The notes beneath the pieces were generated by a model. It did no database searches. It had not been told where the DNA came from and worked only from the letters and a program-made list of their open reading frames with translations. 64,000 nt of DNA from Adineta steineri (lineage: Eukaryota > Rotifera > Eurotatoria > Adinetida > Adinetidae), in NCBI GenBank assembly GCA_905250115.1, contig CAJNOI010000177.1:62001-126000 (forward strand), in the 5' to 3' direction. The translations under genes and the position numbers were made by a program. This document shows, in pieces, positions 1 to 11,490 of the stretch (position 1 is its first letter; every line of letters starts with the position of its first letter).

Positions 1-2
1 TA

Positions 3-689
3 AATTATATTGATGGTATTCAATTATATAATGAACTTCTTTGTCATATGAATAAATTAAATAAACTTACATTTAATATTCAAACATGTGTCTTGAGATA
101 TAACGATATTAATTTTTCATCAAATGAAGATATTCAACGTAGTTTTATTGGAAAAGAAATATATCCACAAATTAATTCATATATTAGTATTCATTCACAT
201 ATCGAATCAAAATGTCATATTTATTCACTTCCATATCAATTCGAATATTTACTTGAAATCAATAATTCTTTTCCAGGAGGCATGTTTCATACAGTTCGAT
301 ATTTGGTAGTTATTGATATATTTCCTTTTGAACATAAACTCTTTCAAATTATCTCTCATGATATACCTTTTATCGAAATATTACATATACGTAATGATCA
401 ACCACAAGAAGATAAACCAAATTCGTCTACTGAATTAATTACATTTCCTCATCTTAAACTTCTTAATCTACAATCGGCACATACAGATTATGCTGAACAA
501 TTTCTCTCAAAGAAAATAACTTATCTATCTCGTTTACTTAGTCTTTACATCAAATATGAATTACTTACAATAATAACAAACAATTTTACCATTGATACAA
601 CATATTTTAACTTTAGTATAGTCAAAGATCTTGATCTAGATCAATCATTTTCTTCAGAAAAATGTCATCATTATTTTCCTATGTTATAA
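3..689 (+). CDS. F-box-like/LRR-type protein, C-terminal part (5' end outside window)
   Basis: The frame is open from base 3, upstream of the first in-frame ATG at 48, so the gene enters from the left edge and only about 228 C-terminal residues are seen. The opening residues (YIDGIQLYNELLCHMNKLNK) match the middle of the large F-box-like family of this genome; compare DAHQWERILPSSL in the gene at 20,548. That stretch precedes a run of irregular leucine-rich-type strands such as FPHLKLLNLQSAH. Family members are presumed substrate adaptors of SCF-type ubiquitin ligases, but only the N-terminal F-box would show this and it is missing here. The frame ends at a TAA with no obvious further exon. 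Family assignment rests on pattern recognition, and the biological target is unknown. Confidence 0.6.
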   Translation, partial: NYIDGIQLYNELLCHMNKLNKLTFNIQTCVLRYNDINFSSNEDIQRSFIGKEIYPQINSYISIHSHIESKCHIYSLPYQFEYLLEINNSFPGGMFHTVRYLVVIDIFPFEHKLFQIISHDIPFIEILHIRNDQPQEDKPNSSTELITFPHLKLLNLQSAHTDYAEQFLSKKITYLSRLLSLYIKYELLTIITNNFTIDTTYFNFSIVKDLDLDQSFSSEKCHHYFPML

Positions 690-1480
690 ATTGCTTTAAT
701 AAAATAAAAGTTTGATAGAATTGTATATTTTTTATCTTGTGCTGTACTATAACAAAGGAGAAAGAGATAAATATGGTCATCCCTTTTTTAATATTGACAA
801 AAAGAATGATCAGTTGTGTTTTATATTGAGATATACTATTTTTGCCAAACAAAAACATTGAAGATATTCGATTTGACACATGAATGGTCTTGTAAATTGT
901 TGATGCCAATTTGAGTGTGGGTGTAGATAAGGAAGAGAAACCCTACTTACACCTACAGTCTCAAGAGATAATAGAAGAATAACGATTTGTTCTGACCAAG
1001 ATTTGTATTTTGCTTTTAACTTGACGATTCTAAGAAGAAGATGGAGATATGATAGGATGAGGATGAATGTTGATAAAATAAGCACAACACTCAGACTCTC
1101 AAAATTATCTTAAATTTTAATGTATATATATTAAAATCAGATAATTCAATTAAAAAATAGTGGGTTTGAGTCGATGTCTAGTATGAATATGGGTGGGTTA
1201 AAGGGAGAAAAGCGAGACTTCATCTACTTTAAAATTTTTTGAAGTACGACGGAAGTACAGAAGTATCGCTTTTTCTCTCTTGAGAACAGTTCATTTATCT
1301 TTTGATTTTTCAAAAGAATATTGCATCATCAAATTCAAAATAAATTCAGTGCTGTAGATAAGTATTTATTAACATTATCATCTGTTTCAAAAATGCAAAA
1401 AAAGCAAGAATTTTAATTGGAATCTAACAAGATAAATGTTTCTAATATGCATGATGATAGTCAATATAAAAACTATCCAA
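690..1480. other. Intergenic, AT-rich, with one G/C-rich hairpin element
   Basis: No gene supported. A 55-bp imperfect inverted repeat lies at 911-965 (left arm TTGAGTGTGGGTGTAG, right arm CTTACACCTACAGTCTCAAG). A single G-rich arm with ATGGGTGGGTT lies near 1,160-1,205. Short reading frames on the minus strand here look like chance. Confidence 0.6.
911..965. repeat. Small hairpin element with telomere-like arms (copy 1)
   Basis: G-rich arm with GTGTGGGTGTAG faces a C-rich arm CTTACACCTACAG across a purine-rich loop. It belongs to the dispersed family described in the findings. Confidence 0.55.
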
Positions 1481-2428
1481 TTAATTTCGACTTTTAATTG
1501 TTGCATATTTGACACCAAGACAAAAAGCCAAGAGAAGACAAATAAAAAAGCCAATTATTTGTACGATAAACATTATTATATATCGACTGTCGTAGATTAT
1601 CTCAATTGGTCGACATCCCAACACACTGGCTAATTGATAGCATATCAACGATATAACAAGACAGATTAATATCTTACGACACCAGCAAAACCATTGGTAA
1701 GGTCGTATAAGTTCCTCATAAGGAAGATTTCGATAAATAATTAGTGAAAACATTAACATTAACTGAGAACATATACAGAGTAATACGAGTATTAATCTCA
1801 TGTCTCTATAACTAATAATACTATCCATAGTAATTGATGATAATAATGTGCAACGATCTGTAAAACGAGAAAAAAAAACTAAATGTTTTATCACTGTTTT
1901 TAATACATGAATCTATGTTGATAACATAAAATCCGCAAGTACTTACTTATAAAAGGCAGAGTTGTTAACTCAGATTTTTTCAATGGATTAATAGTTTTAG
2001 CAAGTAGGAAATTAATACTATCGTCGAGATTCACACTCATAATTGGTAACCAAAAAAGGGTATGATTGCACATAAATAAGATGAACGAATATATTAGTCG
2101 GAACTTATTTGTCCAAGCAAACATTCGATTTATACGTGGTCGATACCTAAACATAAACGAAAATTTAGATCATTCCATTTGCAAGATCGCGTCTGTTTAT
2201 AATCATAGTTTCAAACAGAACATACCCAAAATGGCTATACAACATATCTGCTGCTGAAAATATGAGTGACTGATGTCTCGGTTCTTGTTGTTGCACAGGA
2301 AAAGAATGAATAGTTGCCATAATGTCACTAAAAAGACCAATACTAAAAACAAATCTGATCTTTGCTTCTTTGAAGAAAATTATAATTAATCGATAATAAA
2401 AATCGTCTTCGAATACTTCTCCATTCAT
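1481..2428 (-). CDS. Multipass membrane protein, tandem paralog A
   Basis: Three exons: 2226-2428, 1947-2146 and 1481-1857. Introns of 79 and 89 bp have GT/AG ends (donor GTATG at 2225, donor GTAAGT at 1946, acceptors TTTAG and ACAG) and keep the frame, giving 259 aa. The model is supported by paralog B at 3269-4190, which has the same exon count, the same intron phases and nearly identical exon lengths (203/200/377 versus 203/203/377 nt). Shared residues include the core CRPIEI and the C-terminal GVKYA..K.RN / GIKYA..KRRN. At least four hydrophobic segments are visible, mostly in the last exon. I do not recognise the family; it may be lineage-specific. Start is the ATG at 2428, aligned with the paralog's start. 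Confidence 0.6.
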
Positions 2429-3268
2429 CTTTAATTATTTTTGAGTAGATCAAATTGTAAAACGTCGACACTCAAAAAATAGTTTCCTCTTATTATTTTT
2501 GTTTCATGATAATATCATTTTTATCTCCTCTATGAAATAAATAATAATAGGATTTTTTTATAATCAAGAATAACGACACATTTTCTCTAGCTCAGTTTAT
2601 TATTCTCTGATGGAATTACTCACGTTTATTTGAAAGTTTTTTTGCTGCCTGCGAGAAATCAATGAAATTCAACAACACCTATGTATGTATAATCAATTTA
2701 TAACAGGTGATCAAACAATGACAATATTGAATGACCTGCCTCATTTTGCCTATATTATTGACGAATGAGAGAAAATGTAGGAAGATGTATTAGTCAAAAA
2801 ACAAAGAAATAAAAAATGAATAGTTATAGACCTAATATGATTCACTCCATGAAAGTATGAGTTGTCTATTTTTTTGTTTTACATATTTCGAATATGAAAT
2901 TATAATTTAATTTAACTATTGATCAGCTGATATCTTCCTTTTTACTGGATCATTTCTTCGAAACATAAAGAAAAATGTCTTTAATATATGAATTACAAAT
3001 AAAGCATTTATCACAATGATATATATCAAATTTTCATTTCTATTGCAATCAGAGTAATTAAGAATATCAAGTAGATTTTTTCGGTAATATTTATTAATTC
3101 TATTGAACAATAAACTGAGCATGTTGTACATTTCTGATGATAGGACTTTATTGAAAAATCGATACTAACAGAATAGGCGACAATTAAATGACGTTATATG
3201 AGTCAAAACATAATCACAAAAATAATACAAAAACTATATTTTGATCAATATTGAGAAACTAATTCTTA
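2429..3268. other. Spacer between the two tandem paralogs
   Basis: No gene supported. A 71-codon hydrophobic minus-strand frame at 2916-3131 vaguely resembles the C-terminal exon of the flanking paralogs, but the similarity is too weak to call a third, decayed copy. Confidence 0.5.
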
Positions 3269-4190
3269 TCAGTTTCTTCGTTTAACTAATGCATATTTAA
3301 TACCAAGAAAAAAAGCTAAGAGAAGACAAACAAGAAAACCAACTATTTTTATGATGAGCATTGATGTATATCGTATATCATAGAGAATCTCAATGGGTCG
3401 ACATGATAATGCATTGACTAGTTGATTGCAAATCGTAGTAAGAACAAGACAAACAAGTATTTTAAAACACCAGCGATACCATCGATAAGGTTTCATTAAT
3501 TGATCATAAGAAACACGTGAATAAAACCATTGAGCCAATATACTCAATAATATAGAGATAATGTACAATAATATGATTAATAAGCTCATCGATGTGTAAC
3601 TATGAATATTGTTAGGAATAAGTAATAATGGTGATGAACAACGGCCTGCAAATATATAATGATGAAAGAAAACTTATTCTGTATTTTCTCGTTTGTGTTA
3701 TCAAACAATATTTACTCATAGCGGCTTGTTCGAATAAATTGTAAATCATCGATGATCCATTACTTTCAGATAATGCAGACTGAAAAATAGGGTCATTTGA
3801 GTATTTATTCATAGAAGGCAATCGAAGAAAATTATAGATGCATAATATTAATATGATCAAATGCACATATCGCAATTTATTAGACCAAATAAATATTCGA
3901 TTAATATTTGGCTGAAATCTGTAGAAAAATAAACAACCAAATAATCTAATTGATCAGTTATCTTCTGATATTTTACATAAGACCTACTTGAAGTGTGAGT
4001 GAAAATTATCCATATCATCAATATTTGAGTGTTTAGAAATGTGTCTATTAATGTTGAGTCTTGCCGTGAATGTGAAATAGAAAATGAAACTTTCGATAAG
4101 CGATAAAATAAATTTTTGATTAATTTTATAACAAGAAATAATAAATAAAAAACATGCGATTATTTCTTTTCCAACGCATATAGCGACCAA
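3269..4190 (-). CDS. Multipass membrane protein, tandem paralog B
   Basis: Three exons: 3988-4190, 3716-3918 and 3269-3645. Introns of 69 and 70 bp have GT/AG ends (donor GTAGGT at 3987, donor GTAAA at 3715, acceptors ACAG and GCAG), giving 260 aa. It is the paralog of the gene at 1481-2428: the exon 1 ends align (HSHFK versus YSHFG), the exon 2 starts align (NINRIFIWSNK versus RINRMFAWTNK), and the C-terminal exon is about half identical around RPIEI. Both are on the same strand, consistent with a tandem duplication. At least four membrane segments are expected and there is no clear signal peptide. The function is unknown. Confidence 0.6.
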
Positions 4191-4715
4191 TAAATAATTA
4201 TTTAATATTGAGAAAGAAAAACTGAGAAGCAGACTAAAAGGATAATGTATGTATGAAATGGACGAGCAAATACAATAGACAACAGGTCATGTTCATCAAC
4301 TATACGTCTTTGTTATAAAAATTTTCAGGGTACGGGTGTGAGTGTTGCTAGATTGAACACAATAGCGGCAGCCACACCCTCAAGATGTTTTACTGTTTAT
4401 GACGTCTTTCTGTCTTCTTCGACAAGTTGGATGAAAAATTCTTGACTGTTAATGAAATACTAACAAAGACAAATATTTCTCATCCAATGAGCTTGACAAA
4501 TTTCGCTTTTTTATTCTATAAAAATGAACGAATTTTTGATAAACTTCGCTAATTCATAAAACAACCAATGAAAACAAAAGAATAAAAAAAATACCGTCAG
4601 CTTTTATTTATATATTGACGACGAATGTGAACAATGAATATTTAGCTCTATAAAATGTTAGACAAAATCAATGAATATCATTTATTTCACTTCGATTGAT
4701 ACAAAAAATATAGTT
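4191..4715. other. Intergenic with one hairpin element
   Basis: No gene seen. A hairpin-type element lies at 4328-4385 (ACGGGTGTGAGTG ... GCCACACCCTCAAG), ending in the CACCCTCAA motif shared by several other copies. Confidence 0.5.
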
Positions 4716-5057
4716 ATGCATCGATTCGTTTGTATAGTCATGATGATTGCTATTTTCATCTTGCTTAGGTAACCAATTGTGACATATTTATTTAATCGTA
4801 TTATTCTTGTTCATTTTAGTATGATGAATTTTACAACTGCTCGACGTATATTTAGATGTCCGGAAAAAGATATCGACGAAGGTTGTAAAGATCCTCTGTC
4901 ATGTATGTATCCAAATCCTAACGATTGTGGTGGATTTATTCAATGTGATGATTCTGGTCGAATTTATTACAAAAATTGTAATCCTGGATTGCTATGGAAT
5001 GATATAATTAGAAATTGTGATATACCACGTCATTCAACTTGTGGATTCTATGGTTAA
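4716..5057 (+). CDS. Secreted chitin-binding (peritrophin-A/CBM14) protein
   Basis: Two exons, 4716-4768 and 4820-5057, are separated by a 51-bp GT/AG intron and give 96 aa. Exon 1 encodes a hydrophobic signal peptide (MHRFVCIVMMIAIFILLS). The mature part is a single CBM14 domain with the six-cysteine pattern: C..KDPLSC near residue 45, then NDCGGFIQC, GRIYYKNC, GLLWN and IRNCDIP up to the last Cys of HSTC. These domains bind chitin in peritrophic matrices, cuticle or mucus, so an extracellular, probably gut or integument location is expected. With one domain it is at the small end of the family. Without exon 1 the second exon has its own ATG, but the signal peptide and clean splice phase favour the spliced model. 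Confidence 0.8.
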
Positions 5058-6197
5058 TAATATAGGTTATATGATACTACTCTATTAGTTATGAAATATT
5101 TTGTATATGTATTTTCTCTATTAAAATAAATCATAATGAACATACAGCTTGATTCAATTTTCATAAGATAATACAAAAGAATATTTATACTAGAATGAAG
5201 ACTGAAGTGTGTTGCATTAGTTTTTTCATTGTCAGGAATGTTTGATAGTATTGTTTCTATGAAAAAATAATAAGGAATAAATGAACAACCTCTTCTACTT
5301 TATATAAGCATGAAAAATGTTCATGTACTATTAAATCAACACCCTTCGTGTTTGTAAGTTAATCATGAATACTAGACACGTCTGAAAATATATAAAATAT
5401 AATGTATAAAAAAATATGAACTTTTATAATTTAGTTTGCGCATGAATTAAACTACAATAAATCTAAATAGGCATTCATAATTGTCTTAAATTTAAGGATT
5501 CTAAAAAGCAGATAAATAAAAAAAGTTTTCTTTTGATAAAATAATGGATTCTTGTAGGTGTAATGTATTTTGTTAGAAATTATTGAGTGCAAAGAATATT
5601 GTATTCTCATTTAACACCTTCGACAAGTATTACAACAAGAAAAAATTGTGACATGAGTACTTTTAGTAATTCATATCGGTGTTCATATGATTCTTGCAGT
5701 TCCATTTGGTATTATATATTTAATGAATACATTTGCACCATCGTCTAGAACAGCACTTATATTAGGTGTACGACAGATTTTTGTTGATTGGCAACAATGT
5801 GATTATTTTTTGCTCCTTTTTTTCTTTAATCATCGTGATCCTTAATAAATTATGCTGCCACTGGTGACAATACATACTTTTGTGTCTGAATGTGTAAAAC
5901 ATAGACTAAAATTAATTCGCTGTTGTTCTTATTGTTGTTAATAAAAAAAGTTCATAGTTTTTAGTGTATTTGTAATCAATTTGTATCGTGTATTTTCAAT
6001 TATTTTTACGAATATAATATCATTCTATTGGATAGATGTCATACTATATTGGTTTGGTTTTCATACAAATTAGTGACATAATAGTAGAGAACGTTGTTCT
6101 TTATATTGAATATGGCTGGACCAAGTATTTTTTTTCCTTACTATTCACATGCCAAAATCTCTTTTCATCTTATAGATTATTTTAGTTGAATTGAAAT
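5058..6197. other. Intergenic, AT-rich
   Basis: No gene supported. A 52-codon frame at 5687-5845 has rather gene-like composition but no recognisable domain and no convincing splice partners. Confidence 0.5.
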
Positions 6198-8206
6198 ATG
6201 TTACTTCGCAGTCTTGTTCGTGGTGCTGGTAGATTTGCAGGTCGTTCTTCCGTAAGTTACTTTTTCATTTACTTTTAATAATTATTTATTTTCTTATAGT
6301 TTCGAAATATAACAACTTCTCTTAAAACAAATCCATCATCATCATACCAAGAAACACTTCTTAATGTACCTGAAACTCGAGTCACAGCAATTAAAAATGG
6401 TTTACGTATAGCATCAGAAGATTATGGTCTACCAACATGTACTGTTGGTGTATGGATTGATGCTGGTAGTCGATTTGAAAATGCAGAAAATAATGGTACT
6501 GCTCATTTCCTTGAACATATGGCTTTTAAAGTAAAAATCAACTATAATATATCGTACTAGAAAAATTAAATCATATTTTTCAGGGTACAAATAAACGAAC
6601 ACAACGTCAACTTGAACTTGAAGTTGAAAATCTCGGTGCACATCTCAACGCTTATACATCAAGAGAACAAACTGTTTATTATGCTAAATGTTTTAGTAAA
6701 GATTTACCACAAAGTATATTTTATAAATGATTTTAGTTTTTAAATATATAATTATAAATTTTTTGTATATATTAATAGTTGTTGAACTTCTATCAGATAT
6801 AGTTCAAAATAGTCGATTTGGTGAAGAAGAAATTGAACTTGAACGTCATACAATATTACGTGAAATGCAAGAAATTGAAAATAATTTACAAGAAGTTACT
6901 TTTGATCATTTACATGCAACTGCATATCAAGGTACACCATTAGGTAGAACTATTCTTGGTCCATCAGAAAATATCAAGTAATTTTACGAAATGAAATCTA
7001 TACTTTTATATTTTTTAAATATTATATTAAGATCAATCAAAAAAGCTGATCTATTAAAATATGTTGGATCACATTATAGAGCACCACGAATGGTTTTAGC
7101 TGCCGCTGGTGGTGTTAATCATGATGATTTAATTCGTTTAAGTGAAGAACATTTTGGAAAATTGAAAGCTGGTTATGAAGAAGTACCTGATCTTTCACCA
7201 TGCCGGTTAGATTATTTTAATCTATTATTTATTGTAAACGAATAAAAGAATTTCTTTTTCTTTTTTTAGATTTACTGGAAGTGAAATTCGTGTTCGTGAT
7301 GATGATATGCCATTAGCTCATATTGCTATTGCTGTTGAAAGTACTGGATGGGCTGATGCTGATACTATTCCATTAATGGTTGCATCAACTATCATTGGCA
7401 ATTGGGATAGGTAAGATAATTTACTTATTCTTATAACTTTATGAGCTCTACAGTTTTAATATTTATTTAATTAATTAAATAGATCAATGGCTGGCGGTGG
7501 TCATGTTGCAACTCGACTTGGTCAACAAGCAGTTAAATATAATCTATGTCATTCATATCAAGCATTTAATACATGTTATACGGATACTGGTTTATGGGGA
7601 GCTTATCTAGTTACTGATCGTATGAAAATTGATGATGCAATGAGTGCAATACAAGATGAATGGTATTTTATTTCAAAACTTTTTGTTTCATTTAATTAAT
7701 TTGCTTTCTCTTTACAATTGAAAGGTGTCGTATCGCTACATCATGTACTGATGTTGAAGTTACAAGAGCTAAGAATTTACTTAAAACTAATATGCTATTA
7801 ATGCTTGATGGATCAACACCAATTTGTGAAGATATTGGACGGTTAGTATTTTTTATCTAAATATAATTAGTAAAATTATAATTTTTTCTTTTTCTAGTCA
7901 ATTACTATCCTACGGTCGACGTATTCCATTACATGAACTTGATGCACGCATTGATGTAAATCTATTTGATATAGCTAATAGAAAATATTAATTTTAATTT
8001 CAATTTTAGGCTGTTGATGCAAAAACAGTTATGGCAGCAATGAATCAATATGTTTATAATCATTGTCCAGCTATTGCTGCAGTTGGTTAGTTAATTTCTT
8101 ATCTAATTAGAAAATGTTTTTTTTATTGAAAATTATTTTAGGTCCAGTTGAACAATTACGCGATTATAATAGAACACGTAGTCGAATGTATGCAATATCA
8201 CATTGA
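6198..8206 (+). CDS. PMPCB: Mitochondrial processing peptidase subunit beta
   Basis: M16 metallopeptidase, the catalytic beta subunit that removes presequences from proteins imported into the mitochondrial matrix, working with the alpha subunit. Eleven exons: 6198-6251, 6300-6530, 6584-6713, 6779-6977, 7032-7205, 7270-7410, 7483-7662, 7725-7841, 7898-7955, 8010-8085 and 8142-8206. All introns are GT/AG, 48-72 bp, and the frame closes at exactly 474 aa, the usual family length. The N-terminus is arginine-rich and amphipathic ([15 protein letters not shown]), as in a targeting peptide. The zinc motif HFLEH lies at residues 87-91 in [16 protein letters not shown]; the third ligand is in the [11 protein letters not shown] region. 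Further signatures are [36 protein letters not shown] and the C-terminal [13 protein letters not shown]. No defects seen. The core complex III subunit UQCRC1 is the alternative, but the intact zinc site favours PMPCB. Confidence 0.93.
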
Positions 8207-8923
8207 TTCAACAAAATCAATGATATGTCTTTTTTCATTTGATTATAGAACTTATTTATATAAAGTAGACATAAATCCGTTTTGTTTTTGTTAATGTTAA
8301 CAATAAATGTAGAAAACTGATTTTTGTCTTTAAAGAAAATAAATTCTTTTTTCAGAATTTGTCTTCTTTTTAGTTTTCTCTGGGGATTGTCTGACTTGTG
8401 GAGAATGCAATCTCAACTGTTTACTACTACTACTCTCACGTCTTCTGATATGATTGATTATCTTTACTTTCATTTTCAGGATGTGTAGCATGTAGTATGT
8501 GAAGAAAATATATGCAAAGATGTACATCAGATACGTTCAGAACTTAGTCCGATTGAATCTATTGACTGAATGCTTTGCAATTATTAGCAATACTCTTGTG
8601 ATTTTGACTATGGTGTGATCTGTCAACATTTGTATTTTTTTCGTTAATCTTGATAATAGTATATTTAACAGTTCTAGCTGGGAGATCAATGATCATTATT
8701 CTAAAAATGTACAATAGTTGAACTTAGATTTTGTTGTTGAGACATTCTCTCCTAAAGGATGAATTTCTATAACAAATCACGGTACGTACAATCAAAAGTG
8801 CCAATAGTGTTCTTTGTACTGCCACCATGCCAACACTGTATGAGTAGAGGACGTCATTATTCATTTTCAATATGGTTGAACAACAATTTTATTTACTATT
8901 AAAACATCAGATCTATTTTAGAT
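8207..8923. other. Intergenic
   Basis: 3' flank of the peptidase gene with AATAAA-like signals around 8,300, and 5' flank of the next gene. No further gene seen. Confidence 0.5.
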
Positions 8924-10747
8924 ATGAAAGATTTCAGTAATCTTTCGTCATCATTAAATCGAATATGTATAAATGAGTTTTTAATACGTAATCATTCATA
9001 TTTAATTTCAATGTGTATTAACAATACTTCTGAACAAATTCATATAGATATTAAAATTGAAGCTAGAGAAACTGGTGAACAATGGAAATCAAGTTTTGAT
9101 GCTAATTGTAAATATTTTACTTGTTAAGAATCGATCTTTTTCTGATTAGTTTTCTACTAGATATTGAAACTATGACAACAAAAACAGGCAATTTTAAATC
9201 ATTTAATGTATTTATTGATATGCTCGAAAATGCGATAAATCAAGTAAAATTTCTTTTTGACTTTGTATAAATTATAATTTATTGAAATTAGAAAAGTTCA
9301 TCAGTAAGTCTTGATCTATTAACTTGTGATGATCTTGATTTATTACGTAAAAAACAAGAAAATCATAAAAAAAAATCCTCAACAAAACGTTATTTAATGT
9401 TGATTTATAATGCTGAATATGATCGTATTTATTATCCATTATCTCTTCGATATTGTGATAAATCAGATCAAAATAGTTTAATAGAACAAATGCATCAATT
9501 AATAATCGAAAATCAATTATTAAAAAATCAAGTAAAAATTTGTCCTGATCGAACCATTAAATTTAATAAATTTTTCAATTTAGTTTGAATCAGATAGTCA
9601 AAATTTTAATGAACATGAAAAGTAAATAAATTTTTATTCTATTATTTAAATAAATTTTTTTTGTTATAGATGTCTTCGTTTAAAAAAAGAAAAAGATCAA
9701 CAAATTGATTTTTTACGTCAAATGATTCGTACAAATGAAGATACTTTAATTAAAGAACGAATTCATTTACAAAAAACGAAAACAAAAAAAAATAATCGTA
9801 ATAAAATATTTAATGATCAAGTTAATCAAAATTTATTTTCTATTAAAATTGAAATTAAAATATATTTTTAATTTATCTTTATAGATTGATTTATTAAAAA
9901 CATCGGAAAGACAATTAAAATCACAAGTCAAAGTTTTAACAAATGAAATTGATTTACTAAAGAAAACGTAAATATTTCTGTGTAAATATCGGAAAGAAAA
10001 TTTTGTACTTTAGTTGTTCACCATATGGTTCTCAACAACAAATTAGATCATTATCTCGTTTACGATCAGATGATCAACGTCAATGCCGTTCAGCAAGTGT
10101 CACTAAACGATTACCATCAGCATATAGTAATATTAGTTTTTCGATTATTTTATTTTATTTTATTTTTGAAATTTGTTCAGATTCTGATGGTCGTTTTAAT
10201 CCAACTGCTTATATTCATGAAAGAAATCTTAAAATACGACAAACTGAATGGCAAAAGTAGTTATATATTTATTCTATTAAAAATAATAAGATTATTTTTT
10301 TCAGAAAAAAAGAAACACGTCGAAGATTAAGTACTGGTCGATATCATTCAGATTCAGATATTAGTGGTAGAAATTAAATTAGTAATAAAATATATTTTAT
10401 TCGTTCTTTTTTTATTTCAAAAGATATTACTCCCAATTGTAATAATAATAACAAGTCATATAGTCAAAAACGAACTGAAACTATTGATCAACATAAATTC
10501 AATGATTCATTTGATTCCGTATATTATTTTAAATGATTATAATTGCATTACATAGATTATATTTTAATAGGATATTGAACGTGTTTCATGGCCACTTGTC
10601 TTACACAAAGCTGCATCGAATAATTCAACAATTTTATATTCTCCCGAACAAAGTAATTTTTCTATTAATGATGATATTCATGTAACTGATATTGATCAAC
10701 GTATAAAATCTTTACAGAAATTTTATAAACAAACTTTTACACATTAA
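8924..10747 (+). CDS. CCDC61: CCDC61/VFL3 homolog (basal body coiled-coil protein)
   Basis: Centriole/basal-body protein with an XRCC4/SAS6-like head domain followed by a coiled coil; in other eukaryotes it organises basal-body appendages and fibres. Eleven exons: 8924-9107, 9161-9243, 9292-9531, 9584-9621, 9670-9820, 9885-9967, 10014-10126, 10181-10256, 10305-10366, 10424-10518 and 10571-10747. All are GT/AG, the phases close, and the product is 433 aa. Head-domain signatures include TGEQWKSSFD, KTGNFKSFNVFIDMLE, LDLLTCDDLDLLR, KRYLMLIYNAEYDRIYYPL, all in the order seen in vertebrate CCDC61. The middle is charged and heptad-like. The C-terminal part keeps the family motif RFNPTAYIHERNLKIRQTEW. 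The protein is somewhat shorter than the human one. A ciliated rotifer would be expected to need it. The exact start is less certain, since no upstream exon was ruled out. Confidence 0.88.
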
Positions 10748-11490
10748 AACAATTCTTTCTTTTTTTAATATTTGTAATTTATTTATTATTAAATAAATAA
10801 AAATGAAAATTTATTGTCATTGAAAAAAGTTAATAGAATATATTTATATTTGAATAGTAAAAACGGAAATTAATTTTTTTATATAAAAGGAAATAACATC
10901 TATAAACAACACATACTCTCAATTGAATAAATAAAAATAAAATATTTCGTTTCTTCTTCTCGAGTTTCAATTAAAAATAATTAAAGCACTGATCGAACTT
11001 CTTCACTATGTCATTCGCGGTAAATGATCAATGACCTAAATAAGAAAAAATATCTAAACTAGACAAAAAGCGAAAAACAAATTTTTTTTAATTTATTTTC
11101 AATTAATATGCATATTTCAACAATAGAATAAAATGCGTAAAAATTTGTGCGCAAATTCTCAATTCGAAAAACTACGATTGTCAATATTTGTTTAATGAAG
11201 ACTTCTAACAGCTTAATTAACTAATAAATATGCGAAAAAGGCGATTATATGGTTTCTATCTTATGTTATTATTCGTCATAATATAAATTTTTGAAAAAAG
11301 TATTTATGATAGACATCTAAATAAGAAAAAAAAAGATCATTCCCTTTTTGTAAAAATATATTTATTCACTTTGGAGAATCAATGATAAGTTTGATCTATA
11401 TACCAAAAAGAAGGAGATGTGTTCATTTTAAAAATAAAAAAAAAAGGTACAATAAACACCAAAACAATAAGAGCAAAACAAAAGATTTCT
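10748..11490. other. Convergent 3' intergenic region
   Basis: Lies between the 3' ends of CCDC61 and the minus-strand transporter gene. It is AT-rich with AATAAA-like signals (for example around 10,790-10,800 on the plus strand). No gene or repeat recognised. Confidence 0.5.

Noticed and set aside
2916-3131. Hydrophobic minus-strand frame between the tandem paralogs as a third copy
   Set aside because: Similarity to the paralogs is limited to hydrophobicity; no shared RPIEI-type motif.
5687-5845. 52-codon plus-strand frame with gene-like composition (MILAVPFGIIYLMNTFAPSS at its start)
   Set aside because: No domain, no splice partners, and it ends in low-complexity Phe/Leu. Possibly a remnant, but not supportable.
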